This document shows, in pieces, positions 25,601 through 35,900 of a stretch of 64,000 bases of DNA. The notes under the pieces are model-generated. The model was not told where the DNA came from. It made no database searches and worked only from the letters and a program-made list of their open reading frames with translations. Numbering within the stretch: the stretch's first letter is position 1; each line of letters starts with the position of its first letter. Origin of the DNA: Oscarella lobularis. Its lineage: Eukaryota > Porifera > Homoscleromorpha > Homosclerophorida > Oscarellidae. The stretch lies in NCBI RefSeq assembly GCF_947507565.1, contig NC_089189.1:1116001-1180000 (forward strand), written 5' to 3'. A program made the translations under genes and the position numbers.

Positions 25601-28600
25601 CACGGTTCGATGAACTCCAACTTGCAGCTGAAACCGGGCTTCGGCGCGCAGCGAAGAATCGCGTAGAACGTCTCGCCGAGTTGGGTGAAGACGGAGAAGC
25701 CGACGACGTTCTTGCCCACCGTGACGACTCGATCGGGTTTGATAACTTGCGTCTTATCCGGACGATATTTCGTGACGGCGACTTTGCCTTTGGCATCAGT
25801 TCGATAGGCGGCGACCCACGATTCCTGCGTGTTCTTTCGTCGTATGTGATGCTTGGGAAAGGTCGTGCCCAGACTCGTCTTACCGCTGTCCAAATAATCG
25901 GTGATCCATATGCGACGATTTTCGTAGAACATTCCCGTTCCCATCGAGTCGGTGTTCTCCGCGAGCGTGAAGTTCACGTTCGCCGGGCGCGAGAGCGTCG
26001 TCATGGAGCCTAAAGCCGATTTCAAAATGCCGTAGAGATTCCCGACGACGTCGCCGTTCGTCGTCTTATTGATCTTATGAACGTAGAGCCAGTCTTCGGC
26101 GATGACGACACCGATCGGCCCCTGAAGAATTTTCCCGTCCGGTTTATAGAGACGGTAGAGACGAAGGACGGTGCCGTCGTTCTTCTGCACGACGAGAATG
26201 TTCGGCTTTTGAAAATTCCCACCGGTGACGAACATGGAGAGAATGAAGTGCGTGCCGCTTTTATCGAGAGGCCAAATGCCCTCGACTTGATAGTCCTCGA
26301 ATAGTCCAGGAATGAAGACGCGATTTCTCTGGAGCACTTGCAAGTGCGTGTACTTGACCTTGAAGACGACATTTCGATACAAGTTGCTCGATCGGGGACG
26401 CACGTTGACGCACGTATCGGCCGAACAGTAGCCCAACGTCGTGTAATCGTCCAAGTCGCCGGCGTCGAGACCGGCGTCGACGAGTAGCAATTTCGCGAGC
26501 CAATCGCGCACCGTCTTCAAAATCTCCGGCGCTTTGACGGACAAGAATTCGGCGGCACTTCGAATGCGTCCGAGAATTTGCCCGTTGATGAACTCCTTGA
26601 TGTCGAAGACGATCGATTGGAATTTGATGACGACGCCGGTCGCCGCTTCGAGTGGCGGAAAGAAGGTTTCCTCCAAGAACGCCTGCAGTTTCATCGCCAG
26701 TTTTTCCGCCTCGTTGATGATGAACAGAACGGGATCGAATATTTCGTCGGGAACGGAGAGCGTCGTGAAGAAGTCGCACATTTGTCGAAGAGCGTTGGCG
26801 AAATTGTTAGCCACCTGGAGGACGTCGCCGACGGCGTTGAGAACGACGTCTCGCACTTCGTACCAGACCGTCTTTCCCAGTTGCACCAACTGATTCAACT
26901 CCTTCATAAACGGAAAACCGGCCAAGTCGATTTCGCGTCGCAATCGACCGGGCAACGACGGCAAGTGATCGGTACTAATCTCGCGACGACGTCGTCGAAA
27001 CGGCAACGACGGCAACTCGAGATTGATTTCGAACGTGAACCCGCCGAGAAGCGCATCGAGAACGCGTTTGCCCAAAGCGACCGCATCGGCGATGGAAACC
27101 GATTTCGCGAAGTCGATAACGGCGGTCACTTTATCGATGGCACGCTGCGTGAGATTTTCCAAGCGCTCGACGTATTCGTTCACCTTATCGACGACCGCCG
27201 TCAAATCGGCGATCTTTTTCGTATCGTTGACGATAGCCTGCGCGTCGGCGATCACCGACTCGACGTCGTCGATGAAAAGCTCGGCGCCGCAGACGGGCGA
27301 AATCGGTCCGTCGCCGCACACCTGCGTGACGTAGCCGACTAAATCGGTGAAATAGACGTCGGTCAAATAAATCAATCGACCGATGAAGTTGGAGATTTTT
27401 TCGGCGAGCGCTTCTATGGGCGAAACGGCGGTCTTCGTCACTTCGATCAGACCCTCGCCGATCGTGTCCGTCGTCGCGTTGACGAGATCGTTCCAGCACG
27501 TGATCATGCCGACGAATTTCTCCTCGTATTCGACGACGATGTCGACGACGCCGCTGAACGAACACGACGCTTCGAACGAGAGCGACACGCTATTCGCCGC
27601 CTCCTTGACCAAGCCAATCGAATCGATGAAACCGTTGACGCGATTCGCGACCGACGTTATGCCGTCGATGATGTTCTGAACGAACTCGATGCCGCCGGAG
27701 AGATACTCGATCGCCACGGCGGCCGCCTCTCGCAACGAGTTCAAGAGCTTGTCTCGCATGCCTTCGAGAATCGATCGCAATTTATCGAATCCCTCGTCGA
27801 TGAGTCCCGTGACGAAATCGCGTCCTTTCGTCGCGTATTCGACGAACGACTTCGAACTCGATATGTGTCCTAATATCTCGTTGATCCATTTCGCCACGTC
27901 GAGCGTTTTGTCGAGCACGTCGTTGATGTTGCCCGTCAGCGAGACGATTTCCGGCACGCCTTCGCCGACGAACGCGACGACGTCGTTCACGTCGCGCGCC
28001 ATCTGAACGAATTTGATGAATTCTTCGCTCGCATTGAGATACTTTTGCATTGGCTTCAGTTTCTCGTCGATAACGTCGGCGAAATCTTCGATCTTACTGT
28101 CTATGAAATCGCGTATGCTGTTCGTGAAGTTCTCCGCCAGTTCATTGAATCGCGTCATGACGGCGTCGTCGATGAACGTCGACACTTTCTCTATGCTTCT
28201 CGTCATTAGATCCTGTATGATTTCGAAGAGATCGACCGTCGAAAGGAGACTGATGTTAACGGGGAAAGCGTCGAAGACTTGCGCCGACGCGTTGCGAAGG
28301 AAACCCTGGACTTTGTCCGTCAGGTTGGCGACCGCTTCTTGACTCGTGTTCACCGCGATTTCGACGTAACGGTTCACGGTCGCGAGACCCTTTTCGATGG
28401 GACCGCACACCTGCGCTTCTACCTTGGTGATAGCCGTCTTGACGGGCCCCAATGCTTTGCCCACGAGACTCGGATTCAAGAGCGCCTTCTTGCCGAGATC
28501 TTTCACGAAATCTGCGACGTCGGCGACGGCCGTATAGCCGCTCAACTGATCGCGAAAAGCGTCGATAGCCGATTGAGACGAGACGAGAACTCCTCGCATT

Positions 28601-31600
28601 TTCCCGACGAAAACTTTGAAGTCTTCGGCGAGTTTCTTACCCGCCGCTTCGCCCTCTTTGAAGCCGTCCCGAAAGCCGCTGGCAAGGGACCTAGCGTAGT
28701 CGATAAAAGTATCGAAAAAGCCGGATAAATCGAGTATTTCTTGAAGAGACGACGAGGACGACGAGGAGTCGCCGGGAGAAGCGGTAGTGGGACTCGATCC
28801 GCCGCCACCACCGGCAGGCGACGTCGGACTCAAAGTCAATGCCGTTGTTGGACTCGAGCTGCCGCCGCCGCCACCAGGCGACGTCGGACTCGAAGTCAAT
28901 GCCATAGTCGGACTCGAACCGCCGCCGCCTCTCACTCCGGCAAGCTTCGCAACGAATCCCTTGAGCGACGCAAGAAGACCGGTATCGTCTTCCTCATCCG
29001 ACTTAACGGAGTCGTCGTAGTTGAGAAGCGCCGAGGCGACGTCGCAGAGCAACTTGCCGAACTCGGCCGACACGTCTTCGGGTATTGCGTCGACTATAGC
29101 AGTTATTTGGTCTATAATTCGCGTCGCGTTTTCGACGAACTCGTTCAGCGTGTCGATGGGATCGGTGACGTAGCGAATGATCGAGTGGCACAGATCGGAC
29201 AACTTCTGCAACTTCTTCTTCACGAACTCGTTCAATTTGTCCTTGAGATCTTGCACGATTTCGCGCGCGAACGTCAGGTCGCCGACACGACTTATGAAGC
29301 TCTTGATCTTATTGATGAAGTCGACGGCGACGTTACTCACGTTGATCGCCTTGTCGAGAAAGCCAATCGCCTGCTCCATGACGTTCAAGAAGGGAAGCAC
29401 GGGCTCGAGAATTTTGTCTACGCTGGAGAAGGTATCATCAAGAAAATCGAGAATTTTCACGACGAATTTGACGAGAGGAGCGAGCGCGCTTCGCACGCTT
29501 CCAACCGCCTTCTCCGCCGTGTCAATGACGGTGTTGAGCAGATTGGAGAGAATCGTGTTCTTGAACGAGAGACCCGCTTGAAAGGCGGCGCGTCCGTGAA
29601 CGATATCGAAACGAAGACCGAACGCGCTTACGTACGCATTGACGTCGTTGAAAATATCGAATTCGACTCGACCGTCGAAAATCGATAAATAAACGCGCGC
29701 GAGATTGCGAAAGATGGCCTTGAAGCGCGCCTTCACTTTATCGGCGCCGAAATCCTTACCGAATTCCTTATTCACGCCGAACGCCTGATCGACAAGCGGC
29801 TTGAGCGCCGTCTCGAGAAACTGCTCCAACTTGGAGTCGCGTCTCGCTCGAGTCAGATGCCGTTGCTTCGTCTCCTCGACCGTCGTCAATATTCGTCCGC
29901 GTTGGAGAACTTCACGTGATCTATCATCGAGACGAGTCGAGAAGAAATTCTTCAAGTGCTTCTCCACATCGGGATAGCGAACAATGGACTCGTGATAGAG
30001 AGAGGCCAGCGCTTCGACGCCCTCTCCACTCAACTCGTCGGCGTGACTCAACATCGCGTCCATAGCGGCCAACTTCTCCGCTTCCGTACGATTTTTATCG
30101 ACGATTATTCGAACGTAAACGGGTTCGACTTTCGTCCACGTCATGTGACGCATGCCGTAGATGGCGGCGCGACGAACGTTCGTCTGATTGTGCTGCGCGA
30201 ACTCGAGCAGTCGAACGAAACTCGCGTCGTGACCGGCGTTGCCCAGAGCCGCCGCGTAGACGACCGCGTGATCGTCGAACTGACTCCACAGTTCGTTGGA
30301 ATCGTGAACGGGACAGGCGACGAGTCGCGCTTCGAGATGAGCGACGATGTCGCGCGCTATCGGATCGTCGCCGCGCTCGTTCGCCTTGCGCGCGAGCCGA
30401 CCCAACGACAAGGCGGCGGCGTGACGCGAATCCATGTCGAATACGTCCGACGTCGTCGACGTCGTCGTCATGGTAACCGATTTCAAATGATCGACGAGAC
30501 GCGGATTCGGATCGTCGACGCCGTGCGTCGCGATGAGAAGATCGGAGAAGCGTTCCGAGGCGAGCGAATCGTTTCGCATCAGACGTACGAGACAGTCTTG
30601 ACCGTAGTGCGACCCGGCGAGCGCTTGGATGACGTGTCGCCAGCGAAACGACGACGGATTCTCGCCGTTGCATATCGCGTCGACGGCGCGTCGAGCGGAA
30701 ATCGCGTCCTTCCGTATGACGGACATCAGCTTTAATATGCATTGGGATCTTTCGGCAACGGCTGCTTCTTTCGTCACGCAATTCATCAATTGAAAAGGAT
30801 CTGACGTCATTCGAATTTCCTCGTCGCCGATTCCCGCTATTGGGGTCGTGTCCGGTCGTTGCAGATTGTCTTTGACGGCGATGTCGTCCTGACGATAGGC
30901 GTTCAGGTCGACGCCGGCGGATCGGCGGCGGCGACGACGCTGCGCGCTCGCTCCGTCGCAGATGCGCGCGAATTCCAATTTCGAGAGACCGCGTATGTTC
31001 AAGTCGGCGTTCGATCGACGATGCAGGGTGTCCGAGTCGACTCGCAAGCCCTTGGCGGAATGGGGCAGATAGCCGGAGATGTGTCGATGCGCCGAACGAA
31101 TGAAGCTAAAGAGAAAAACAAAAGATCGACTTCGCGTTGAGAACAATCCTTCGTGAGAACGCAATGTATGTGTACCTCTTGTCTTCCAGATGAACGAGAT
31201 GTTGTCTTTCTTCTTCTCTTCCGCCTGGTTTCGTGTTCTCTTGCGAAAATTCGGCGTAGTCTTCGTGTCTGTGCGTCTTGACGATGCGAAATGCTCCCGG
31301 TTGCGTGCCGGGCGTGATCGAGAAGCGTCCGCGATGCGATCCGCTCTCGTCCGCGTCGTCCGATTCGTATTCGACTTCGTCGCTGATCGTCAAGTTGATG
31401 CTCAGCGCGGCGAGGATGCCTAGATGAGTAACGGTTCGTTATCCCCCGAAAGGAGCCCCACCGAACTTCCCACCTTTTTTCAGCGCCGTCGCCTCCGGAT
31501 CGGTGTCGCTCGGATAATATACGGACCGAACAAGTCCTCGGCTGTCTTGAACGAAGAAGAAATCGTCGGCGAACAACTTTTCCAGTTGGCTGTCCACTTG

Positions 31601-32272
31601 TCCACGTTTGACGATGGCCAGGCCTTCGCTGACGACCTTGCGAGTATTCTTAACGTCCATTTCGACGAGCCACGACCCATCGTACTCTTCGACAACGGCG
31701 AGCGTGACCTAGCAAACGGGAAAAACGATCATGAACAGGGCCGGCGAAATTTTTTGCGCGGCAATGCGCGCTCTGCGCGCTAGACTCGAGGTATTGCCAA
31801 TTACTGTATTGACACAAAAAAATTTTTCCGTGGAAGAAAACCATTTTTGGTGCAACGAGTTATCAAACATGCCAGAAGCCCACCGAAAGCTTAGAAACAT
31901 TCTATTTTTAGCATTCGAACCGTCTAATGTTTCAAGAATTAATAAATTATTTAAAAAATTTTTGTCGCGCCTGATGTAGGCAAAAAATGACTATTTGAAG
32001 CGTAAGATGAAAAAAGAACTCAAAGCCTTAGTAGAAGCTAAAAAACTCCCCAGACTCACCGTAGCGGCCATCCCAAAGCCTCCGCTCTGGGTCGATCGAA
32101 ACTCGACCTGCATCGTGTAGTCGTACTCGAGACATCGTGCCGAGACCGCGGAGTAGCTCAGCGTGATTGCGTCAGCGCCTTCGGCGAGCTCTTCTCGCGA
32201 ATACGAACGATATCGCGCTTGGGCCGAGCACAGGACGACGGCGAGCAGTGTCAGGACTCGGCGGGTAACCAT
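2418..32272 (-). CDS. Giant chimeric receptor tyrosine kinase with vitellogenin-like N-terminus (whole gene model)
   Basis: About 36 exons join in compatible phase from ATG at 32272 to the stop at 2418, for roughly 9,000 residues. Order: signal peptide; LPD_N/vitellogenin-type lipid-transfer region; long amphipathic helical region; about 30 FN3-like repeats; Calx-beta; cadherin; GCC2/GCC3; TSP3; EGF; two cadherins; EGF; DUF4215-like Cys repeats; cadherin-like repeats; Pro/Thr stalk; one TM helix; tyrosine kinase; acidic tail. I checked the splice phases at most junctions, including 13090/12768 (phase 0) and the stalk joint at about 4710/4638 (phase 1). No stop codon or alternative signal peptide separates the adhesive part from the kinase. 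Expected role (inference): a cell-surface receptor that may bind lipid or matrix and signals through a cytoplasmic kinase. The alternative is two adjoining genes; the kinase half would then lack any ectodomain or start. Confidence 0.8.
2431..2525. repeat. Trinucleotide microsatellite coding for an acidic tail
   Basis: GTC/GTT-rich triplet repeat (GTCGTCGTCGTCATCGTCGT and variants). On the minus strand it encodes the D/N/K-rich C-terminus of the giant RTK. The same position in the other RTK (about 32985-33007) has only a short GTC run encoding SNDDDDDDDS. Confidence 0.8.
4710..7897 (-). CDS. Giant RTK exons 10-27: cadherin-like (VCBS/CSPG-type) repeats
   Basis: About 18 small exons split by introns of roughly 50 nt. 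Translated motifs repeat the pattern 'EP...R.I...V.DG......V.V..VND.PVL.L' (IVIINVNDRPVLLLNG, VSVIVVNDRPVLRV, MDVRERNDPPVLDLGVG, FTEGSPTAVNVVPNKSLRIT). Such units occur in bacterial VCBS/cadherin-like and animal CSPG/FREM-type stalks. The exon ending at 5637 uses a GC donor (AAGAAG|GCAAGC). The last exon (about 4834-4710) ends KDDVKNST at a GTAATC donor; this donor and the downstream intron are shared with the complete RTK at 32978-37724, while everything upstream differs. Confidence 0.75.
7947..9457 (-). CDS. Giant RTK exon 9: Cys-rich domain plus DUF4215-like repeats
   Basis: A 1,511-nt exon. The first 190 residues are a Cys-rich domain I do not recognise (CLGKKYDCAEYVACAHRAF onwards), followed by a basic stretch SRKRRQSESRHRRSVN that could be cut by furin-type proteases. 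The rest is a run of Cys repeats of the form CGNG....EQCDDNN..SGDGCSSNC, CGDGLVVGSEECDDTN and CGNGIRELPEECDDGN. This is the DUF4215 (myxococcal-type Cys repeat) signature also found in pappalysin-like proteins. The exon ends at GATGGC|GTATGG, and the 49-nt intron restores the frame with EWSAIEFI. Confidence 0.85.
9513..10887 (-). CDS. Giant RTK exons 6-8: GCC2/GCC3, TSP3, EGF, two cadherins, EGF
   Basis: Exon 10887-10723 encodes a GCC2/GCC3 module (CQPCPKGTYQESSRGRNC). Exon 10662-9685 begins with a thrombospondin type 3 calcium loop (DNCPLDANTDQSDGDSDGRG), then EGF-like Cys clusters ending CWCPPDKWGFHC, then two cadherin repeats with the linker DENDNTPTF. Exon 9629-9513 is a single calcium-binding EGF (DIDECASSPC to GYAGKKC). 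All introns are about 55-60 nt with GT-AG ends and class 1 phases, the usual arrangement for shuffled extracellular modules. Confidence 0.85.
10950..12768 (-). CDS. Giant RTK exon 5: Calx-beta repeats, cadherin, GCC2/GCC3 start
   Basis: A 1,819-nt exon joined in phase 0 to the giant exon across a 321-nt intron. It has three Calx-beta-like units, with motifs such as GVVEFVSDETTVIESDGG, GDDFSLLDG and EIEEFTLELVEA, then a cadherin repeat (PINDNAPVF, ASDADPGLNGLLRYNISGG). It ends in Cys-rich GCC2/GCC3-type modules (CPPGEFSN, CPLDTYQPLFGARNCMPCP). Calx-beta and cadherin units bind calcium in other proteins, so a calcium-stiffened extracellular rod is likely. The donor is AG|GTAATT. Confidence 0.85.
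13090..31105 (-). CDS. Giant RTK exon 4: single 18-kb exon (lipid-transfer helices plus FN3-like repeats)
   Basis: One open exon of 18,016 nt (6,005 codons), bounded by acceptor TTTCTCTTTAG and donor GG|GTAAGT. In order: a basic cleavage-like site RRRRRRSAG (about 30930); a HEAT-like helical domain as in vitellogenin (to about 29850); a long amphipathic helical stretch (about 29850-26500) with a Gly/Ser/Pro linker at 28745-28940; a beta-rich, possibly propeller region (26460-25260); RSKRQTD (about 25250); a hydrophobic beta region with Cys; 28 FN3-like repeats of about 107 residues (24690-15640) marked by DxTPP, W..F.D..S.I and SDG; another beta-rich region (15640-14180); a Cys-rich knot; two more FN3-like repeats; and RRRRRST near the end. 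Long antisense ORFs here are by-products of base composition. Confidence 0.9.
31105..32272 (-). CDS. Giant RTK exons 1-3: signal peptide and LPD_N (vitellogenin N) start
   Basis: Exons are 32272-32060, 31708-31474 and 31419-31176. Exon 1 begins MVTRRVLTLLAVVLCSAQA, a clear signal peptide, followed by CLEYDYTMQVEF. Exon 2 has FFFVQDSRGLVRSVYYPSDT, and the exon 2/3 joint gives LKKGILAALSINL. The run 'sequence G x V x x VYYP...(N/L)KKGIL..L' is the signature of the lipovitellin N-terminal beta-barrel of large lipid transfer proteins (vitellogenin, apolipophorin, MTP). Donors and acceptors are canonical (GTGAGT, GTGGGA, GTACAC). Exon 1 is separated from exon 2 by a 351-nt intron, long for this locus. 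Confidence 0.8.
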
Positions 32273-32362
32273 GGCGAGTTACGCACCCTTCAAAAACTGC
32301 AGGGCGTGGTGACGTCTAGTTCGTGTCGGAATGAAGGTGAGATCGAGGCAACGGTCTCTTGT

Positions 32363-32393
32363 AACTAGGGATGTTCCCTTCACTTCCCTAGTT
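32363..32393. repeat. Short inverted repeat upstream of the giant gene
   Basis: AACTAGGGA (32363-32371) and TCCCTAGTT (32385-32393) form a 9-bp perfect palindromic pair around a 13-nt loop, about 90 bp upstream of the start codon at 32272. A further half-copy (TTAGGGAT) follows. It could be a 5'UTR hairpin or a dimeric binding site; no function is shown. Confidence 0.45.
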
Positions 32394-32781
32394 GCAACAA
32401 TTAGGGATGGCTCGCAACGTCCCGTGAAGCCACTTATTGATCAGACAGACCCTTTCACATAGGAGATGAAGGATCTCTTTTAAGCGTTACATGCTAATGC
32501 TTTGGCTTTAGCTAACTGGTACATCCTCCTAAAGAAAATTTACATTCAGCGCCAGGAAAACGGTATGCCTGCTACGTCGTACTAACTATTGATGCCACAT
32601 GCAACATACGCACGCTATCAGACCTGGCTCGGTCGACGTTTCAATACCGACGGACGCGGTGGCGGGCGGTGGTGTCACGTATCGGGTCCACCTGTGTTCT
32701 CAATAGAGAACCTAAACAGAATGAATTTACATGTATCAGAGCACGATCCTTTTAAGTATGAGTACACGTTTAATTCATTAA

Positions 32782-32872
32782 ATTTGCAACGTCACAAGCC
32801 GAATCGACCCCACAACGGCGACAGGTAATTATTTTAAAAATTAATCTCGGGTTAACAATACGGTCTGTGTAT
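32782..32872. repeat. Dispersed ~80-bp repeat, copy 3
   Basis: Same core as 1521-1602 and 2244-2332, lying just beyond the stop of RTK2. Together with its neighbours it shows that the 3' flank was copied along with the kinase cassette. Confidence 0.65.
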
Positions 32873-32977
32873 AAGTTTTAAATATCGTGCCTCTGATTAA
32901 TTAATTAATTAATTAATTAATTATTAAACCGTTCACGAGCGAGGTCGGAAGCTATCAAATTTCGCGTCGAAAGGAGG

Positions 32978-35900
32978 CTAGGAGTCGTCGTCGTCGTCGT
33001 CGTCGTTTGAGTCATGTGATTCAGGTACTTCGTTATTGACGATTGCATCTCCTCCAGCGTCAGCGTCTGGGCTCATCTCTCCCGACTCGGGCGACGCGAT
33101 ATCCCACAACTCGCAGGAAGAGCTAAAATCGAGTTGGAGGTACATCGTCGGCTTCTTTTCTTCGAGAACTTTTCCCAGATCCTCGGCAAGAACGCTGAAC
33201 GCCGGACGACGCTCGGGCTCGGCGCACCAACATTTCGACATCATGTCGTACCTTGAGGGAGAAAAGGTTTGTATTGAAAACGGAATCGAAGGCTCACAGT
33301 TCTTCCGAGCAATTGGCCGGACGCGGTAGACGCTCGCCGGCGAGTAGATGAGACGGAAGATCCTTCGTCGAAACGGCGGAATAGGGAAAACTGCCTATAA
33401 TTCAAAATAAAAAGAAATTCACACGAACGCACTTGAAAAAAACTTCCACTCGCACCTAGAGTGCATATTTCCCACATGACGACCCCAAAAGACCACCTAG
33501 AAAATATGACGTCATAAAAAGATTCTTCCTTTCTTTATTTAATCTCTTTTTGTACGTACACGTCGCTTTGTTCGGTGAAGACGCGATCGGCGATCGCTTC
33601 GACGGACATCCATCGGAGGGGAAGACGTCGCGTCGTCTTCTGCGGATATATGCCGTCCTGGTGGACGGCTCTCGCCAGGCCGAAGTCGGACACTTTGAGT
33701 AGCTTGTCGGCGACGACGAGAACGTTACGGCAGGCCAAGTCTCGATGAACGAGACCCTTTGCCGAGAGATATTCCTACGTCACGAGTGTCTATATAGACG
33801 TATAGGATTAAATACATATTTATCTCTCACCATTCCCGACGCAATTTGCCAAGTGAACGACAATAGATCAAGAGAGGTGAATTCGACTTCATCTTGCTTC
33901 ACTTTGCCTGGCACGTTCACGTAAGGATGCGTAGGTCGACGCATGGGCACGAAAGCCTAACGCAAAAAAAGAAAACCAAACTACTGAAATTCTCGTCCGT
34001 TGCAGTGCACAAAGAGTAAACGTGCCTTGTTGTCACACGCTAACGATTGCTTTCGTTTCTCCGACCACTGTAATACAAATACATATGAATATATATTGCA
34101 GTACGTTGAGTCTTCTTACGCGGCCTCTTCCTTTTATGAGATAATTGTATAGGTCGCCGTGCGAACAGTATTCGATGATCAGGCAAACGGGATGGCTTCT
34201 CGTCATGCAACCGATCATGCTCACTATGTGCTCGTGCTGTCCAATGCGTTTCATCAACTTAATTTCCTCCAATAATTCCAACTGATCCTCGTAGGTCCCG
34301 TTTTCTGAAAACGAGAAAAATAATTTAATTATTAAAATAAAGTTTTAAAATTAATTAATTAAAAAATAAATAATGCTAAACGTACCTTTGAGCATTTTAC
34401 AAGCGACCAATGTCCTGATCTTTCGGAGGCTGCTGCTTCGACGCCTCGTCGACGGATCTCGTCTCGTGCTCATATTGAGTCGTTTCTGCGTCATGGGCGG
34501 CGTCTCCGATCCGTGATTCACTTCGCCTCGAAGCACGACGCCGAAGAAACCCTCGCCCATCACGTCGAGCAGTCGCACGTCCCGCGGCTCGATTTCCCAC
34601 TCGTCGGGCGGCTCGAACGACGACGGCAAGGCGACGATCGGCGGACGATAGTTAGACAATTGCATTCGGGTCTCCGACGCCATCGAGTAGCGTCGCTTCG
34701 CGCGACGAACGTAGGTGACGGCGTAAGTGACGGCGATAGTGACGATGAGAGCGACGACGAGAACGGAGACGCCGACGGAGACGACGATCACCAGAGGAAA
34801 GTCCGCACTTGTGGCGTCGTCAAAAGCACGGTCATTTTCTATAAGAAAAGAAAAAGTGAGAGAGTACAGAAAGCCTAAAGGCCGTGTGTAGGATGTATGC
34901 TACTACTGTATGAGACCTGGCTTGGTCGGTGTTTTGGCGGTGTAGCCGTCACTTGTTGGCATCGTCTGAGTACTTGATGGAGAACCTAAAGAGAGGCAGT
35001 GGCTTTATAGCATATAGAGCCCACGCCAACCACTAATCGTATATAACACGCTATACCTGTCTCCGTTGTAGGATCAACTTCAGCTGGCGACGTTGCCTCC
35101 GGTGGAGGAGGACCTAAACCGGAGAGACCATAGTCAAATAAACCAAAGATATAATATCTATTGATTACAGGTGCTGTTCTTCGCGTCCCTAAGTATCAAC
35201 AGCAAACGCTTGGTCGGATCTCTCACAGAGAACTATATCATATAATATAAAGGCACTCTGCTTTTAAAAAGTGGTAGGGACGCTACCGTCACGGTGATGC
35301 GAGTGCAGAGCGGCTGCCAGGACCAGTGGAGATTTTCGGTTGTTCTCACTGTCGTCTCGCTAAAACTTGAAGAGAGGCCGTCGCTGATTCGGAGAACCAT
35401 GTCTCGTCGTATTTTGAATTTGATCTCGAGAGGAACCAGGCCACGTTCAATCCGACTCTCGAGAAACTTGAGAGAATAGGAAAAACGGTTGCAGCGAGCG
35501 CTTCCGGTGTCTGCAAAAACGAGCGAGCACCATTTATTTATCTAGATTTAATTAAATAATCTAAAATATAGGTTTTCTTACGCGGAACGTGCAACGTCAC
35601 AGCAGAATCGTCTTGTCGGTCAACGACAAACGTCTCGTTCTCCACCAACGCGTGCATCTAATAGGAAATAATTAATTGGTCAATATTAATTAAAACATTC
35701 ATTTTGCCTACGCACTTCCACCGTTAAAATACAACTGGGCCGCAGATCGTCCAGCCAAAATTCAGTAACATTCTAAGAGTAAAATCAGAGTCCACCACGA
35801 TAATACTTAACAGGGTTCTGCCCAGAAATTTATAAGTGTGGGAAGAGGGTCTATTATGCTGGAAGCAATACCCCAAGAAAAATTTTATAGAGGCGTGATT

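Larger units (their letters stand above)
32273..32977. other. Intergenic region between giant RTK start and RTK2 3' end
   Basis: About 700 bp separating the RTK2 stop from the giant gene's start codon, both on the minus strand; the promoter of the giant gene must lie here. It holds a small inverted repeat (32363-32393), a decayed stalk-exon-like stretch around 32624-32715 (ACCTGGCTCGGTCGACG, compare 4437), a copy of the ~80-bp repeat (32782-32872) and an (ATTA)n run near 32900. No gene seen. Confidence 0.6.
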
